64,000 bases of DNA, from NCBI RefSeq assembly GCF_036621135.1, contig NZ_JAZIBG010000038.1, positions 1-64,000 of the forward strand, in the 5' to 3' direction. The stretch is from Aquincola agrisoli. GTDB taxonomy: Bacteria; Pseudomonadota; Gammaproteobacteria; Burkholderiales; Burkholderiaceae_C. Numbering within the stretch: the first letter of the stretch is position 1; every line of letters begins with the position of its first letter. The notes under the pieces are model-generated. The model was not told the DNA's origin. It ran no database searches and saw only the letters and a list, made by a program, of their open reading frames with translations. Shown here piece by piece: positions 56,218 to 64,000 of this stretch. The position numbers and the translations under genes were made by a program.

Positions 56218-56982
56218 ATGCCAGCATCCCTCTCCTCGCCCCAGCACCTCTACATCGTCACCGGCAGTTCGCGCGGCATGGGCGCCGCGATCGCGGCCCG
56301 GTTGCTGCAGCCCGGCCATACGCTGATCGGCATCGCGCGGTCGACCCACGTCGGACTCACGCCGCCGCCGGGCAGCACGCTCGAACAGTGGACCGCCGAT
56401 CTCGGCGAACCCCTCGGCATCGCCGCCCGGCTCGAAGCCTGGCTGGCCGCGATGCCGCCCGAGCGCTTCGCAAGCGCCACGCTGATCAACAACGCAGCGT
56501 TGCTCAACACCCCGGGGCCCTTGGACGCCGACCCGCCGCAGGCCCTGTCGGCGGCGCTGCGGGTGGGGCTCGAAGCGCCGTTGCTGCTGTCCGCGGCCTT
56601 CCTGCGCGCCACCCGGGCCTGGCAGGGCCGACGCCGGCTGCTGCACATCTCCTCCGGCCTGGGCCGCCGTGCCATGGCGGGCAGCGCTGCGTACTGCGCG
56701 GTGAAGGCGGGGCTGGACCACTTCTCGCGCGCGCTGGCCCTGGAGGAGGCGCTGCAGCCCAACGGGGCCCGCACGGTGTCGCTCGCGCCGGGCGTGATCG
56801 ACACCGGCATGCAAGTCCAGCTGCGTGGCGGCGACCCGGCGCGCTTCCCGGACCAGCAGCGCTTTGCGGAGCTGGCCGCCACGGGGGCGCTGGCTTCGCC
56901 GGACGATGCCGCCGCGAAGGTGCTCGCCTACCTCGACCGGCCCGACTTCGGCGAGCAGCCGGTGGCCGACGTGCGCGACTGA
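56218..56982 (+). CDS. Short-chain dehydrogenase/reductase, sepiapterin reductase-like
   Basis: 254 residues. TGSSRGMGAAIAARLL (about 16-31), LINNAALLNTPG, catalytic Ser in LLHISSGLGRRAM and YCAVKAGLDHF (YXXXK) then APGVIDTGMQ. The layout resembles sepiapterin/benzil reductase-like SDRs. Substrate unknown. Alone on the plus strand, ending before the tRNA terminator. Confidence 0.88.
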   Translation: MPASLSSPQHLYIVTGSSRGMGAAIAARLLQPGHTLIGIARSTHVGLTPPPGSTLEQWTADLGEPLGIAARLEAWLAAMPPERFASATLINNAALLNTPGPLDADPPQALSAALRVGLEAPLLLSAAFLRATRAWQGRRRLLHISSGLGRRAMAGSAAYCAVKAGLDHFSRALALEEALQPNGARTVSLAPGVIDTGMQVQLRGGDPARFPDQQRFAELAATGALASPDDAAAKVLAYLDRPDFGEQPVADVRD

Positions 56983-57010
56983 GCCGCGAGGGGCGCTGGC
57001 GGCAGCCTGC

Positions 57011-57049
57011 AAAAGCAAAAAGCCCGGCAGATCGAGGATCTGCCGGGCT
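57011..57049 (-). terminator. Intrinsic terminator of tRNA-Val
   Basis: A perfect 13-bp stem AGCCCGGCAGATC/GATCTGCCGGGCT with a 3-base loop, followed on the minus strand by a T-rich TTTTTGCTTTT tract. It ends the tRNA transcript about 7 bp after its CCA end. Confidence 0.9.
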
Positions 57050-57055
57050 TGTGCC

Positions 57056-57130
57056 TGGTGGGCGGTGCAGGGTTCGAACCTGCGACCCCTGCCGTGTGAA
57101 GGCAGTGCTCTACCGCTGAGCTAACCGCCC
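57056..57130 (-). tRNA. tRNA-Val (anticodon CAC)
   Basis: 75 nt including an encoded CCA. Acceptor stem GGGCGGT/ACCGCCC, D arm GCTCAGCGGTAGAGC, anticodon stem CTGCC/GGCAG around loop TTCACAC giving anticodon CAC, and a T arm with GGTTCGAACC. Reads GUG valine codons, abundant in this GC-rich genome. Confidence 0.97.
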
Positions 57131-57163
57131 GGAATCTTTTGCCGTGTTCCGGTGAGCCTCGAA

Positions 57164-57868
57164 TTATGCCTCAATTTCGCGCCAGGCTGTCTTACCCCCA
57201 CTGGCCTTGTCGAGTTCAGCCAACATCAGCTCGTGCGCGGCGGCTTCTTCGGGCGTCGGCTCCAGCACGATGAGGTCGAACGCGGCGTAGTCGATCGGCG
57301 CCGCATCGATGGCATGGGCGCCCTCGCCCACCGCGTCGATGACCAGCGACTCCTGCCCGCGGGTCATGCGGATGTACACCTCGGCGAGCAGGCCCGCGTC
57401 GAGCAGCGCGCCGTGCAGCGTGCGGTTGGTGTTGTCGACCTCCAGCCGCTTGCACAGCGCGTCGAGCGAATTCGACTTGCCCGGGAACATCTCGCGCGCC
57501 ATCAGCAGCGAGTCGGTCACCCTGCCCACCTGCTCGATGAAGCGCGGCCTGCCGATGCGGCGCAGTTCCTCGTTGAGGAAGCCGACGTCGAACGCGGCGT
57601 TGTGGATGATGACCTCGGCGCCGGCCAGGTACTCCATCAGTTCGTCGGCCACGGCGGCGAAGAGCGGCTTGTCGGCCAGGAATTCGTCGGTCAGGCCGTG
57701 GATCTTGACGGCGTCCTCGCTGTTCTTGCGCTCGGGGTTGAGATAGAAGTGCTTGTTGTTGCCGGTCAGCCGGCGGTTGACCAGTTCCACGCAGCCGATC
57801 TCGATCACGCGATCGCCGGTCTCCGGGCTGAGGCCGGTGGTTTCCGTATCGAAGAAGATCTGTCTCAT
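57164..57868 (-). CDS. dnaQ: DNA polymerase III epsilon subunit
   Basis: 234 residues. Exo I FFDTETTGLSPETGDRVIEI, Exo II VIIHNAAFDVGFLN and Exo III HGALLDAGLLAEVYIRM give the DEDDh proofreading site. The C-terminal 60 residues would contact the alpha subunit. The start overlaps the lgt stop (ATGA). Confidence 0.95.
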   Translation of the reverse strand: MRQIFFDTETTGLSPETGDRVIEIGCVELVNRRLTGNNKHFYLNPERKNSEDAVKIHGLTDEFLADKPLFAAVADELMEYLAGAEVIIHNAAFDVGFLNEELRRIGRPRFIEQVGRVTDSLLMAREMFPGKSNSLDALCKRLEVDNTNRTLHGALLDAGLLAEVYIRMTRGQESLVIDAVGEGAHAIDAAPIDYAAFDLIVLEPTPEEAAAHELMLAELDKASGGKTAWREIEA

Positions 57869-58677
57869 CGCGCCATCCTAGCCGCGGGCACCGCGCCGGC
57901 GCGCCACCACAGCACGATGCCGGCCAGCACCATCGGCACGCACAGCCACTGGCCCATGCTCATGTTCAGCGCGAGCAGGCCCAGGAAGCTGTCGGGCTCG
58001 CGGAAGTACTCGGCGATGAAGCGGAACACGCCGTAGCCGACGAGGAACGCGCCCGACACCCGGCCCACCGCATGCGGCCGCCGTGCATACACCCACAGCA
58101 GCACGAACAGCAGCACCCCTTCGAGCCCGAACTGGTAGAGCTGCGACGGGTGGCGAGGGAGGTCGCTGCCCGATTGCGGGAACACCATCGCCCAGGGCAG
58201 CGACGGGTCGGCCGCGCGGCCCCAGAGCTCGCCGTTGATGAAGTTGCCGATGCGCCCCGACGCCAGCCCGAGCGGCACGCACGGCGCGATCAGGTCCGTC
58301 ACCTCGAAGAACCGGCGCCCCCGCCGGTGCGCGAAGAACGCCATCGCCGCGAGCACGCCCAGCAGCCCGCCGTGGAACGACATGCCGCCTTTCCACACCA
58401 TCAGCATCTCCAGCGGATGGCTCAGGTAGTAGTCCGGCTTGTAGAAGAGCGAGTAGCCCAGCCGGCCACCCAGCACCACGCCGACCACGCCGAAGAACAG
58501 CAGGTCCTCGACGTCGCGGCGCGTCCAGCCCGTCTGCGCATACTGCGGCTGGCGCGTGCGCAGCGTGGCCAGCCAGAGAAAGAGCCCGAAGGCGACGAGG
58601 TAGGTCAGCCCGTACCAGTGGATGGCGACGGGGCCGAGCTGCAACGCGATCGGATCGAACTGCGGGTGGACGAGCAT
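57865..58677 (-). CDS. lgt: Prolipoprotein diacylglyceryl transferase
   Basis: 270 residues, about seven membrane helices. The Lgt signature GRIGNFINGELWGRAADPSL (about 144-163), LVWKGGMSFHGGLLG-type block (here MVWKGGMSFHGGLLGVLAAM) and RHPSQLYQFGLEG. It transfers diacylglycerol to lipobox cysteines in the inner membrane. The ATG chosen starts the family N-terminus. Confidence 0.96.
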   Translation of the reverse strand: MLVHPQFDPIALQLGPVAIHWYGLTYLVAFGLFLWLATLRTRQPQYAQTGWTRRDVEDLLFFGVVGVVLGGRLGYSLFYKPDYYLSHPLEMLMVWKGGMSFHGGLLGVLAAMAFFAHRRGRRFFEVTDLIAPCVPLGLASGRIGNFINGELWGRAADPSLPWAMVFPQSGSDLPRHPSQLYQFGLEGVLLFVLLWVYARRPHAVGRVSGAFLVGYGVFRFIAEYFREPDSFLGLLALNMSMGQWLCVPMVLAGIVLWWRAGAVPAARMAR

Positions 58678-58682
58678 CCGAA

Positions 58683-59597
58683 TCAACTCCTGAATGTGGC
58701 CGGCGATTGTCGCTGCGCCTGCGACTCGACGTGGCCGACGAAGCGCTGCACCACCGGCTTGACCGGCTCGGACCACAGCAGGCTGGTCTGCGCACGCAGC
58801 GGCACGCCCTGCACCGCCCGGTAGACCACGCCGGGCCGCTGCAGCTGCACCAGGCTGTGGGGCACCCACGCCACCCCCATGCCGCCGCTGACGAGGTTGA
58901 CGATGGTCTGCATCTGGATCGCTTCCTGCGCAATGCGGGGTGTGAAGCCGGCCCCGCGGTAGGCGGCGACCACCGCGTCGAACAGCGAGGGCGTGATCAC
59001 GCGGGGGAAGATCACCAACGGCTCCGCGGCGACGTCGGCAAAGCGCAGCACGCGCCGGGCCGCCAGGGCGTGGGCGGCCGGCAGCACCAGCTGCATCGGC
59101 TCGGTGAGCACGGTGCGGGCGCCAAAGCCCGGCGGCGCGGCGTCGGGTGCGTGCAGCACGAAGCCGGCGTCGATCTCGTCGGCGGCGAAGGCGGCGAGCT
59201 GCACGTCGAGCGTCGCTTCGCGCAGTTGCACGTCGACCTCCGGGTGCGCCACCCGGAAGCCGCGCAGCCAGTCGGGCAGCGGACCGTAGGCGATGCTCGA
59301 CACGAAGGCCAGCCGCAGCACCCCGGAGCGGCCCGCCGCGGCGGCGCGCACCGCGGCGGGCAGCGCATCGGCCGCACGCAGCAGCCGCCGGGCCTGGTCG
59401 AGCAGCGCCTCGCCGGCCGGCGTGAGCGCCACCGAGCGCTTGGTGCGCACGAAGAGCTCGACCTCCAGCTCGCGCTCCAGCCCTCGAACGGCCTGCGTCA
59501 GCGGCGGCTGCGTCATGTGCAGGCGCCGCGCGGCGCGGCCGAAATGCAGCTCCTCGGCCACCGCGACGAACTGCCGCAACGGGCGCAGGTCGATCAA
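58683..59597 (-). CDS. LysR-family regulator, divergent from ilvD
   Basis: 304 residues from a TTG that places IDLRPLRQFVAVAEELHFGR at the N-terminus; no ATG fits. Helix-turn-helix about 18-45 (AARRLHMTQPPLTQAVRGLE). The C-terminal effector domain is of the BenM/CatM-like type (LRLAFVSSIAYGPLPDWLRG). The stop lies 5 bp from the lgt start. It may regulate ilvD, from which it diverges. Confidence 0.9.
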   Translation of the reverse strand: MIDLRPLRQFVAVAEELHFGRAARRLHMTQPPLTQAVRGLERELEVELFVRTKRSVALTPAGEALLDQARRLLRAADALPAAVRAAAAGRSGVLRLAFVSSIAYGPLPDWLRGFRVAHPEVDVQLREATLDVQLAAFAADEIDAGFVLHAPDAAPPGFGARTVLTEPMQLVLPAAHALAARRVLRFADVAAEPLVIFPRVITPSLFDAVVAAYRGAGFTPRIAQEAIQMQTIVNLVSGGMGVAWVPHSLVQLQRPGVVYRAVQGVPLRAQTSLLWSEPVKPVVQRFVGHVESQAQRQSPATFRS

Positions 59598-59600
59598 ATC

Positions 59601-59617
59601 GATTCTCCAGGTGAATC
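59601..59617. promoter_or_regulatory. Candidate LysR operator in the ilvD divergent region
   Basis: Inverted repeat GATTC-N7-GAATC, which contains a T-N11-A LysR motif, located between the divergent starts, 4 bp from the LysR TTG. A TATATT element (59634-59639) nearby may serve as -10 on one or both strands. Confidence 0.5.
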
Positions 59618-59699
59618 AGTCGAGGTGGACAAATATATTGGACGCTCGATTTTCATGCGCCGATACTGCCCGCCCAGCCATCCGCCAGGAGACATCTCG

Positions 59700-61382
59700 A
59701 TGAGCTTCAACCGCCGCTCCAAGAACATCACCGAAGGCGTCGCGCGCGCCCCCAACCGCTCGATGTACTACGCGCTGGGCTACCAGGAGGACGACTTCTC
59801 CAAGCCCATGATCGGCGTGGCCAACGGCCACTCGACCATCACGCCGTGCAACTCGGGCCTGCAGCGGCTGGCGGATGCGGCGGTCGACGGCATCAAGGCC
59901 GCGGGCGCCAACCCACAGATCTTCGGCACGCCCACCATCAGCGACGGCATGGCCATGGGCACCGAGGGCATGAAGTACAGCCTGGTCTCCCGCGAGGTGA
60001 TCTCCGACTGTGTGGAAACCTGCGTCGGCGGCCAGTGGATGGACGGCGTGATGGTGATCGGCGGCTGCGACAAGAACATGCCCGGCGGCATGATGGGCAT
60101 GCTGCGCGCCAATGTGCCGGCCATCTACGTGTACGGCGGCACCATCCTGCCGGGCAAGTACAAGGGCCAGGACCTCAACATCGTCAGCGTGTTCGAGGCC
60201 GTGGGCCAGTTCAGCGCCGGCAAGATGAGCGAAGAGGACTTCTGCCAGATCGAGCGCCGCGCCATCCCCGGCAGCGGCTCGTGCGGCGGCATGTACACCG
60301 CCAACACGATGAGCTCGGCCTTCGAGGCGCTGGGCATGAGCCTGCCCTTCTCCAGCACCGAGGCCAACGTGCACGACGAGAAGGTCGAGAGCACCAAGCG
60401 CGCCGCGGCCGCACTGGTCGAGGCCGTCAAGAAGGACCTGAAGCCGCGCGACATCGTCACCAAGGAGGCGATCGAGAACGCGGTGGCCGTGATCATGGCC
60501 ACCGGCGGCTCCACCAACGCGGTGCTGCACTTCCTGGCCATCGCCCACGCGGCCGAGGTCGACTGGACCATCGACGACTTCGAGCGCATCCGCAAGAAGG
60601 TGCCGGTGCTGTGCGACCTCAAGCCCTCGGGCCAGTACCTCGCGGTCGACCTGCATGCCGCCGGCGGCATCCCCCAGGTGATGAAGGTGCTGCTGAAGGC
60701 CGGCCTGCTGCACGGCGACTGCATGACCATCACCGGCAAGACGGTGGCCGAGAACCTCGCCGACATCCCCGACGAGCCGCGGGCCGACCAGAACGTCATC
60801 CGCAAGATCAGCGAGCCGATGTACGACGAAGGCCACCTCGCGATCCTGAAGGGCAACCTGTCGCCCGAAGGCTGCGTGGCCAAGATCACCGGCCTGAAGA
60901 ACCCCGTCATCACCGGCCCGGCGCGTGTGTTCGACGACGAGCAGTCGGCGCTGGCCGCCATCATGGCCAACCAGATCGTGGCCGGCGACGTGATGGTGCT
61001 GCGCTACCTGGGCCCCAAGGGCGGCCCGGGCATGCCCGAGATGCTGGCGCCCACCGGCGCGCTGATCGGCCAGGGCCTGGGCGAAAGCGTGGGCCTGATC
61101 ACCGACGGCCGCTTCTCCGGCGGCACCTGGGGCATGGTGGTGGGCCACGTGGCCCCCGAGGCCTACGAAGGCGGCGTGATCGCGCTGGTGCAGGAAGGCG
61201 ACTCGATCACCATCGACGCGCACCAGCTGCTGCTGAACCTGAACGTGCCGGACGAGGAGATCGCCCGCCGACGCGCCGCATGGAAGCAGCCGGCACCGCG
61301 CTACACCCGCGGCGTCCTGGCCAAGTTCGCGAAGAACGCTGCCAGCGCGAGCTTCGGCGCGGTGCTCGACAAGTTCGACTGA
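59700..61382 (+). CDS. ilvD: Dihydroxy-acid dehydratase
   Basis: 560 residues. Iron-sulfur cysteines in PCNSGLQ, IGGCDKNMPGG and GSGSCGGMYTANTM, with the C-terminal DGRFSGGTWGMVVGHVAPEA. It dehydrates dihydroxy-acids in valine and isoleucine synthesis. The ATG (CAGGAG site upstream) is chosen over a much longer open frame that runs back through the LysR gene antisense. Confidence 0.97.
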   Translation: MSFNRRSKNITEGVARAPNRSMYYALGYQEDDFSKPMIGVANGHSTITPCNSGLQRLADAAVDGIKAAGANPQIFGTPTISDGMAMGTEGMKYSLVSREVISDCVETCVGGQWMDGVMVIGGCDKNMPGGMMGMLRANVPAIYVYGGTILPGKYKGQDLNIVSVFEAVGQFSAGKMSEEDFCQIERRAIPGSGSCGGMYTANTMSSAFEALGMSLPFSSTEANVHDEKVESTKRAAAALVEAVKKDLKPRDIVTKEAIENAVAVIMATGGSTNAVLHFLAIAHAAEVDWTIDDFERIRKKVPVLCDLKPSGQYLAVDLHAAGGIPQVMKVLLKAGLLHGDCMTITGKTVAENLADIPDEPRADQNVIRKISEPMYDEGHLAILKGNLSPEGCVAKITGLKNPVITGPARVFDDEQSALAAIMANQIVAGDVMVLRYLGPKGGPGMPEMLAPTGALIGQGLGESVGLITDGRFSGGTWGMVVGHVAPEAYEGGVIALVQEGDSITIDAHQLLLNLNVPDEEIARRRAAWKQPAPRYTRGVLAKFAKNAASASFGAVLDKFD

Positions 61383-61399
61383 CGCGGCAGGCGGCCCGG

Positions 61400-61424
61400 C
61401 GGCGCCACGGCCGCCGTGGCGCCG
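61400..61424. terminator. Strong hairpin between ilvD and the Trp-rich gene
   Basis: Perfect 11-bp stem CGGCGCCACGG/CCGTGGCGCCG with a 3-base loop between convergent genes. No T tract; a bidirectional terminator or stabilising hairpin. Confidence 0.5.
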
Positions 61425-61432
61425 GCCGCCGT

Positions 61433-61681
61433 CTACTTGCGCGGCTTGTGCCGCGTATCGAGCCCCAGGTCCTCCATGTGGCGCCGGCGGCGCTCGGCCT
61501 TCTTGGCCTCCATCTTCTCGGACTCGCGGCGCTTGGTGTAGCCGTACTTGTCGGCCCAGCCCCACCACAGCACCGCCAGCGCAAACGGCGACAGCACCCA
61601 CCACCACGGCCAGGCCCCCACGGGCCCGAAGGCGGCGAACTTCAATACGGCCAGGACCACGCCGAGCATCACGAACCACAT
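61433..61681 (-). CDS. Small Trp-rich membrane protein (TIGR04438-like)
   Basis: 82 residues. Starts MWFVMLGVVLAVLKFAAFGP, then AWPWWWVLSPFALAVLWWGW with five tryptophans, forming one or two membrane segments, and a highly basic C-terminus (TKRRESEKMEAKKAERRRRH). The pattern is that of the TIGR04438 small Trp-rich family, restricted to betaproteobacteria as far as I know. Function unknown. Confidence 0.8.
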   Translation of the reverse strand: MWFVMLGVVLAVLKFAAFGPVGAWPWWWVLSPFALAVLWWGWADKYGYTKRRESEKMEAKKAERRRRHMEDLGLDTRHKPRK

Positions 61682-61778
61682 CGTCCTGCCTCCCTTCGAG
61701 GGGCCGCGGAACCCGCGGCCTAGAATTTCCTTCGAATCAATGTACCCGACCACCGCCGGACGCCGTTCAAAGGAAACC

Positions 61779-62108
61779 ATGAAAGTTCGCTCCCCCGCCC
61801 TCGCCGCGTTCGCCATGGCCATGGCCGTCGCCGCGCCGGCGTTCGCCAACGCGGATCTCGCGCAGAAGAAGAACTGCATGTCCTGCCATGCCGTCGACCG
61901 GAAGATCGTCGGGCCGGCCTACAACGACATCGCCGCGCGCTACGCCGCCGACAAGGCCGCGGTCGACGTGCTGGCCCAGAAGATCCTGAAGGGCGGCACG
62001 GGCGTGTGGGGCAAGCTCGTGATGCCGCCGATGCAGAACGCCAACCCGCCGGTCAGCGACGCCGAGGCGCGGCAGCTCGCCACCTGGATCCTCGGCTTGA
62101 AGAAGTAG
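61779..62108 (+). CDS. Small c-type cytochrome (c551/c552-like)
   Basis: 109 residues. Signal peptide cleaved after AFA (about 23). One haem site CMSCH (residues 33-37) and the distal Met ligand in LVMPPM (about 82), as in the c551/c552 fold with GVWGKLVMPP close to the family GVWGxxPMPP. A periplasmic electron carrier. AAAGGAAA ribosome site upstream. Confidence 0.93.
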   Translation: MKVRSPALAAFAMAMAVAAPAFANADLAQKKNCMSCHAVDRKIVGPAYNDIAARYAADKAAVDVLAQKILKGGTGVWGKLVMPPMQNANPPVSDAEARQLATWILGLKK

Positions 62109-62117
62109 CCGCGCCGG

Positions 62118-62133
62118 GCCGGGCGAACCCGGC
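62118..62133. terminator. Hairpin between cytochrome c and acs
   Basis: 6-bp stem GCCGGG/CCCGGC with loop CGAA, extended weakly by GC-rich flanks, between convergent genes. Termination role plausible but without a T tract. Confidence 0.3.
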
Positions 62134-62152
62134 GCCGGGCGCGCCGCGGCAG

Positions 62153-64000
62153 TCAGTTCGTCTGCGCCAGCTGCTCCAGGATCGCCGGGTTTTCCAGCGT
62201 CGAGGTGTCCTGCGTGATGGCCTCGCCCTTGGCGATCGAGCGCAGCAGGCGGCGCATGATCTTGCCGGAGCGGGTCTTGGGCAGGTTGTCGCCGAAGCGG
62301 ATGTCCTTCGGCTTGGCGATCGGGCCGATCTCGCGGCCGACCCAGTTGCGCAGCTCGGCGGCGATCTTCTTGGCTTCCTCGCCGGTCGGGCGCGGGCGCT
62401 TCAGCACCACGAAGGCGCAGATCGCCTCACCGGTGGTGTCGTCCGGGCGGCCCACCACGGCGGCTTCGGCCACCAGCTCGGTGCAGCTCACCAGCGCCGA
62501 CTCGATCTCCATCGTGCCCATGCGGTGGCCCGACACGTTCAGCACGTCGTCGATGCGGCCGGTGATGGTGAAGTAGCCCGTCTTCTCGTCGCGGATCGCC
62601 CCGTCGCCGGCGAGGTAGTAGCCCTTCAGCTCCGGCGGGTAGTAGCTCTTCTTGAAGCGCTCCGGGTCGCCCCAGATGGTGCGGATCATGCTGGGCCACG
62701 GCTTCTTCACCACCAGGATGCCGCCCTGCCCGTTCGGCACGTCGTTGCCCGTCTCGTCGACGATGGCCGCGGTGATGCCCGGGAACGGCAGCGTGCACGA
62801 GCCCGGTACCAGCGGCGTGGCGCCCGGCAGCGGCGTGATCATGTGGCCGCCGGTCTCGGTCTGCCAGAAGGTGTCGACGATCGGGCAGCGGCCGCCGCCG
62901 ATGTGCTGGTGGTACCACTCCCAGGCCGCCGGGTTGATGGGCTCGCCCACCGAGCCCAGCAGTCGCAGGCTGCTGAGGTCGTAGCGGTCGGGGTGCACCG
63001 CCGCGTTGCCTTCCGCGGCCTTGATCAGCGAGCGGATGGCCGTCGGCGCGGTGTAGAAGATGGTGACCTTGTGCTTCTGGATCATCTGCCAGAAGCGGCC
63101 GGCGTCCGGGTACGTGGGCACGCCCTCGAAGACGATCTCGGTGCCGCCCAGCGCCAGCGGGCCGTAGGTGATGTAGCTGTGGCCCGTCACCCAGCCGATG
63201 TCGGCCGTGCACCAGAACACATCGTCGTCCTTCAGGTCGAAGGTCCACTTCGTGGTGAGCGCCGCATGCAGCAGGTAGCCGCCGCTGCTGTGCTGCACCC
63301 CCTTGGGCTTGCCGGTGGAGCCCGAGGTGTAGAGCAGGAAGAGCGGGTGCTCGGCCTCGACCCATTCGGGCTCGCAGGTGGTGGGCTGCTGGGCGACGAG
63401 ATCGGCCATCCAGAGGTCGCGGCCTTCCTTCATCGGCAGCTCGGCGCCGGTGCGCTTGACCACCAGCACGTGCTTCACCGAATCGCAGCCTCCCAGCGCC
63501 AGCGCCTCGTCGACGATGGCCTTCAGCGGCAGCTGCTTGCCGCCGCGCACCTGCTGGTCGGCGGTGATGACGGCCACCGCGCCGGTGTCCTCGATGCGGT
63601 CGCGCAGGCTCTGCGCCGAGAAGCCGCCAAACACCACCGAGTGCGTGGCGCCGATGCGGGCGCAGGCCTGCATCGCGGCCACGCCGTCGATCGACATCGA
63701 GATGTAGATGACGACGCGGTCGCCCTTCTTCACGCCCAGGCTCTTCAGCCCGTTGGCGATCTGGCAGGTCTTGGCCAGGAGCTCCTTGTAGGTGACCCGG
63801 GTGACCTCGCCGCCATCGGCTTCGAAGATCAGCGCGGTCTTGTCGCCCAGGCCCTTCTCGATGTTGCGGTCGAGGCAGTTGTACGAGACGTTCAGCGTGC
63901 CGTCCTCGAACCATTTGAAGAACGGTGCGTTGCTGTCGTCCAGCACCTGGGTGAACGGTTTCTTCCAGGTGACGAACTCGCGGGCCAGGCGGCCCCAGTA
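62153..64000 (-). CDS. acs: Acetyl-CoA synthetase, 5' end beyond the window
   Basis: 615 C-terminal residues are visible; the reading frame runs off the window edge through YWGRLAREFVTWKKPF, so about 40 residues are missing. ATP loop LYTSGSTGKPKGVQHSSGG (about 265), DTFWQTETGGHMITP, and the catalytic and acetylatable lysine in LPKTRSGKIMRRLLR near the end. The enzyme activates acetate in the cytoplasm and is controlled by lysine acetylation in studied bacteria. Confidence 0.96.
   Translation of the reverse strand, partial: YWGRLAREFVTWKKPFTQVLDDSNAPFFKWFEDGTLNVSYNCLDRNIEKGLGDKTALIFEADGGEVTRVTYKELLAKTCQIANGLKSLGVKKGDRVVIYISMSIDGVAAMQACARIGATHSVVFGGFSAQSLRDRIEDTGAVAVITADQQVRGGKQLPLKAIVDEALALGGCDSVKHVLVVKRTGAELPMKEGRDLWMADLVAQQPTTCEPEWVEAEHPLFLLYTSGSTGKPKGVQHSSGGYLLHAALTTKWTFDLKDDDVFWCTADIGWVTGHSYITYGPLALGGTEIVFEGVPTYPDAGRFWQMIQKHKVTIFYTAPTAIRSLIKAAEGNAAVHPDRYDLSSLRLLGSVGEPINPAAWEWYHQHIGGGRCPIVDTFWQTETGGHMITPLPGATPLVPGSCTLPFPGITAAIVDETGNDVPNGQGGILVVKKPWPSMIRTIWGDPERFKKSYYPPELKGYYLAGDGAIRDEKTGYFTITGRIDDVLNVSGHRMGTMEIESALVSCTELVAEAAVVGRPDDTTGEAICAFVVLKRPRPTGEEAKKIAAELRNWVGREIGPIAKPKDIRFGDNLPKTRSGKIMRRLLRSIAKGEAITQDTSTLENPAILEQLAQTN

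Noticed and set aside
57056..57130. An integration (att) site at the tRNA
   Set aside because: No integrase or duplicated tRNA 3' end is found on either side; genes around are housekeeping.

Overview
This 64 kb window is a contiguous piece of a high-GC (about 70%) chromosome. It is densely packed with short gaps and many ATGA or TGATG overlaps. Gene content and order (yebC-purD-hemF-nadD-rsfS-rlmH-maf-rng; a Liv-type ABC transporter fused to a CoA-thioester aromatic pathway; YgiQ, Trp-rich and DUF2917 proteins) point to a betaproteobacterium of the order Burkholderiales, probably in the Rubrivivax/Leptothrix/Caldimonas neighbourhood. This placement is inference from protein resemblance; no rRNA is present. 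No phage, insertion sequence, integrase or CRISPR array was seen.

Layout. 0-3.3 kb: the 3' end of glucarate dehydratase, a HipA-like kinase/DUF3037 pair, a YfcG-like glutathione transferase and a dienelactone hydrolase. 3.3-10.3 kb: a minus-strand housekeeping run (YebC, PurD, HemF, NadD, RsfS, RlmH, Maf, RNase G) joined by overlapping stops and starts. 10.4-19.3 kb: a HerA-type ATPase, a secreted hydrolase, a DUF2306 membrane protein, a LytS/LytTR two-component system and a giant patatin-related protein. 19.3-30 kb: small envelope proteins, GlnS, an MsbA-like ABC exporter, an HDOD protein coupled to an S4 protein, an alcohol dehydrogenase, and a PAP2/metallophosphatase/lipid kinase trio.

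30-43.9 kb: one long minus-strand operon of 13 genes: a two-domain flavin monooxygenase/reductase, an SDR, a MarR regulator, a crotonase, an acyl-CoA dehydrogenase, a CoA ligase, a complete Liv ABC transporter, a thioesterase and a RidA deaminase. It fits uptake and aerobic CoA-dependent degradation of 2-aminobenzoate (anthranilate), as in the abm genes of Azoarcus evansii. A 20-bp dyad upstream of the first gene is a good MarR operator candidate. Several spacers inside this operon carry palindromic repeats, the largest being two nested hairpin modules between livM and livG.

44-64 kb: a GGDEF cyclase, a MocR regulator, a threonine/hydroxyaspartate ammonia-lyase, a ribbon-helix-helix protein, a PfpI protein, YgiQ, a Tim44-like protein, an orphan TonB receptor, a pseudouridine synthase, an SDR, tRNA-Val(CAC) with its terminator, dnaQ-lgt, a LysR regulator divergent from ilvD, a Trp-rich mini-protein, a small cytochrome c and the 3' part of acs.

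The most unusual items are the nested intergenic repeat pair in the aromatic operon, the histone H1-like tail on RsfS, the HipA-like/DUF3037 module, and the crotonase and RidA of the aromatic operon, which may together carry out deamination and ring opening.
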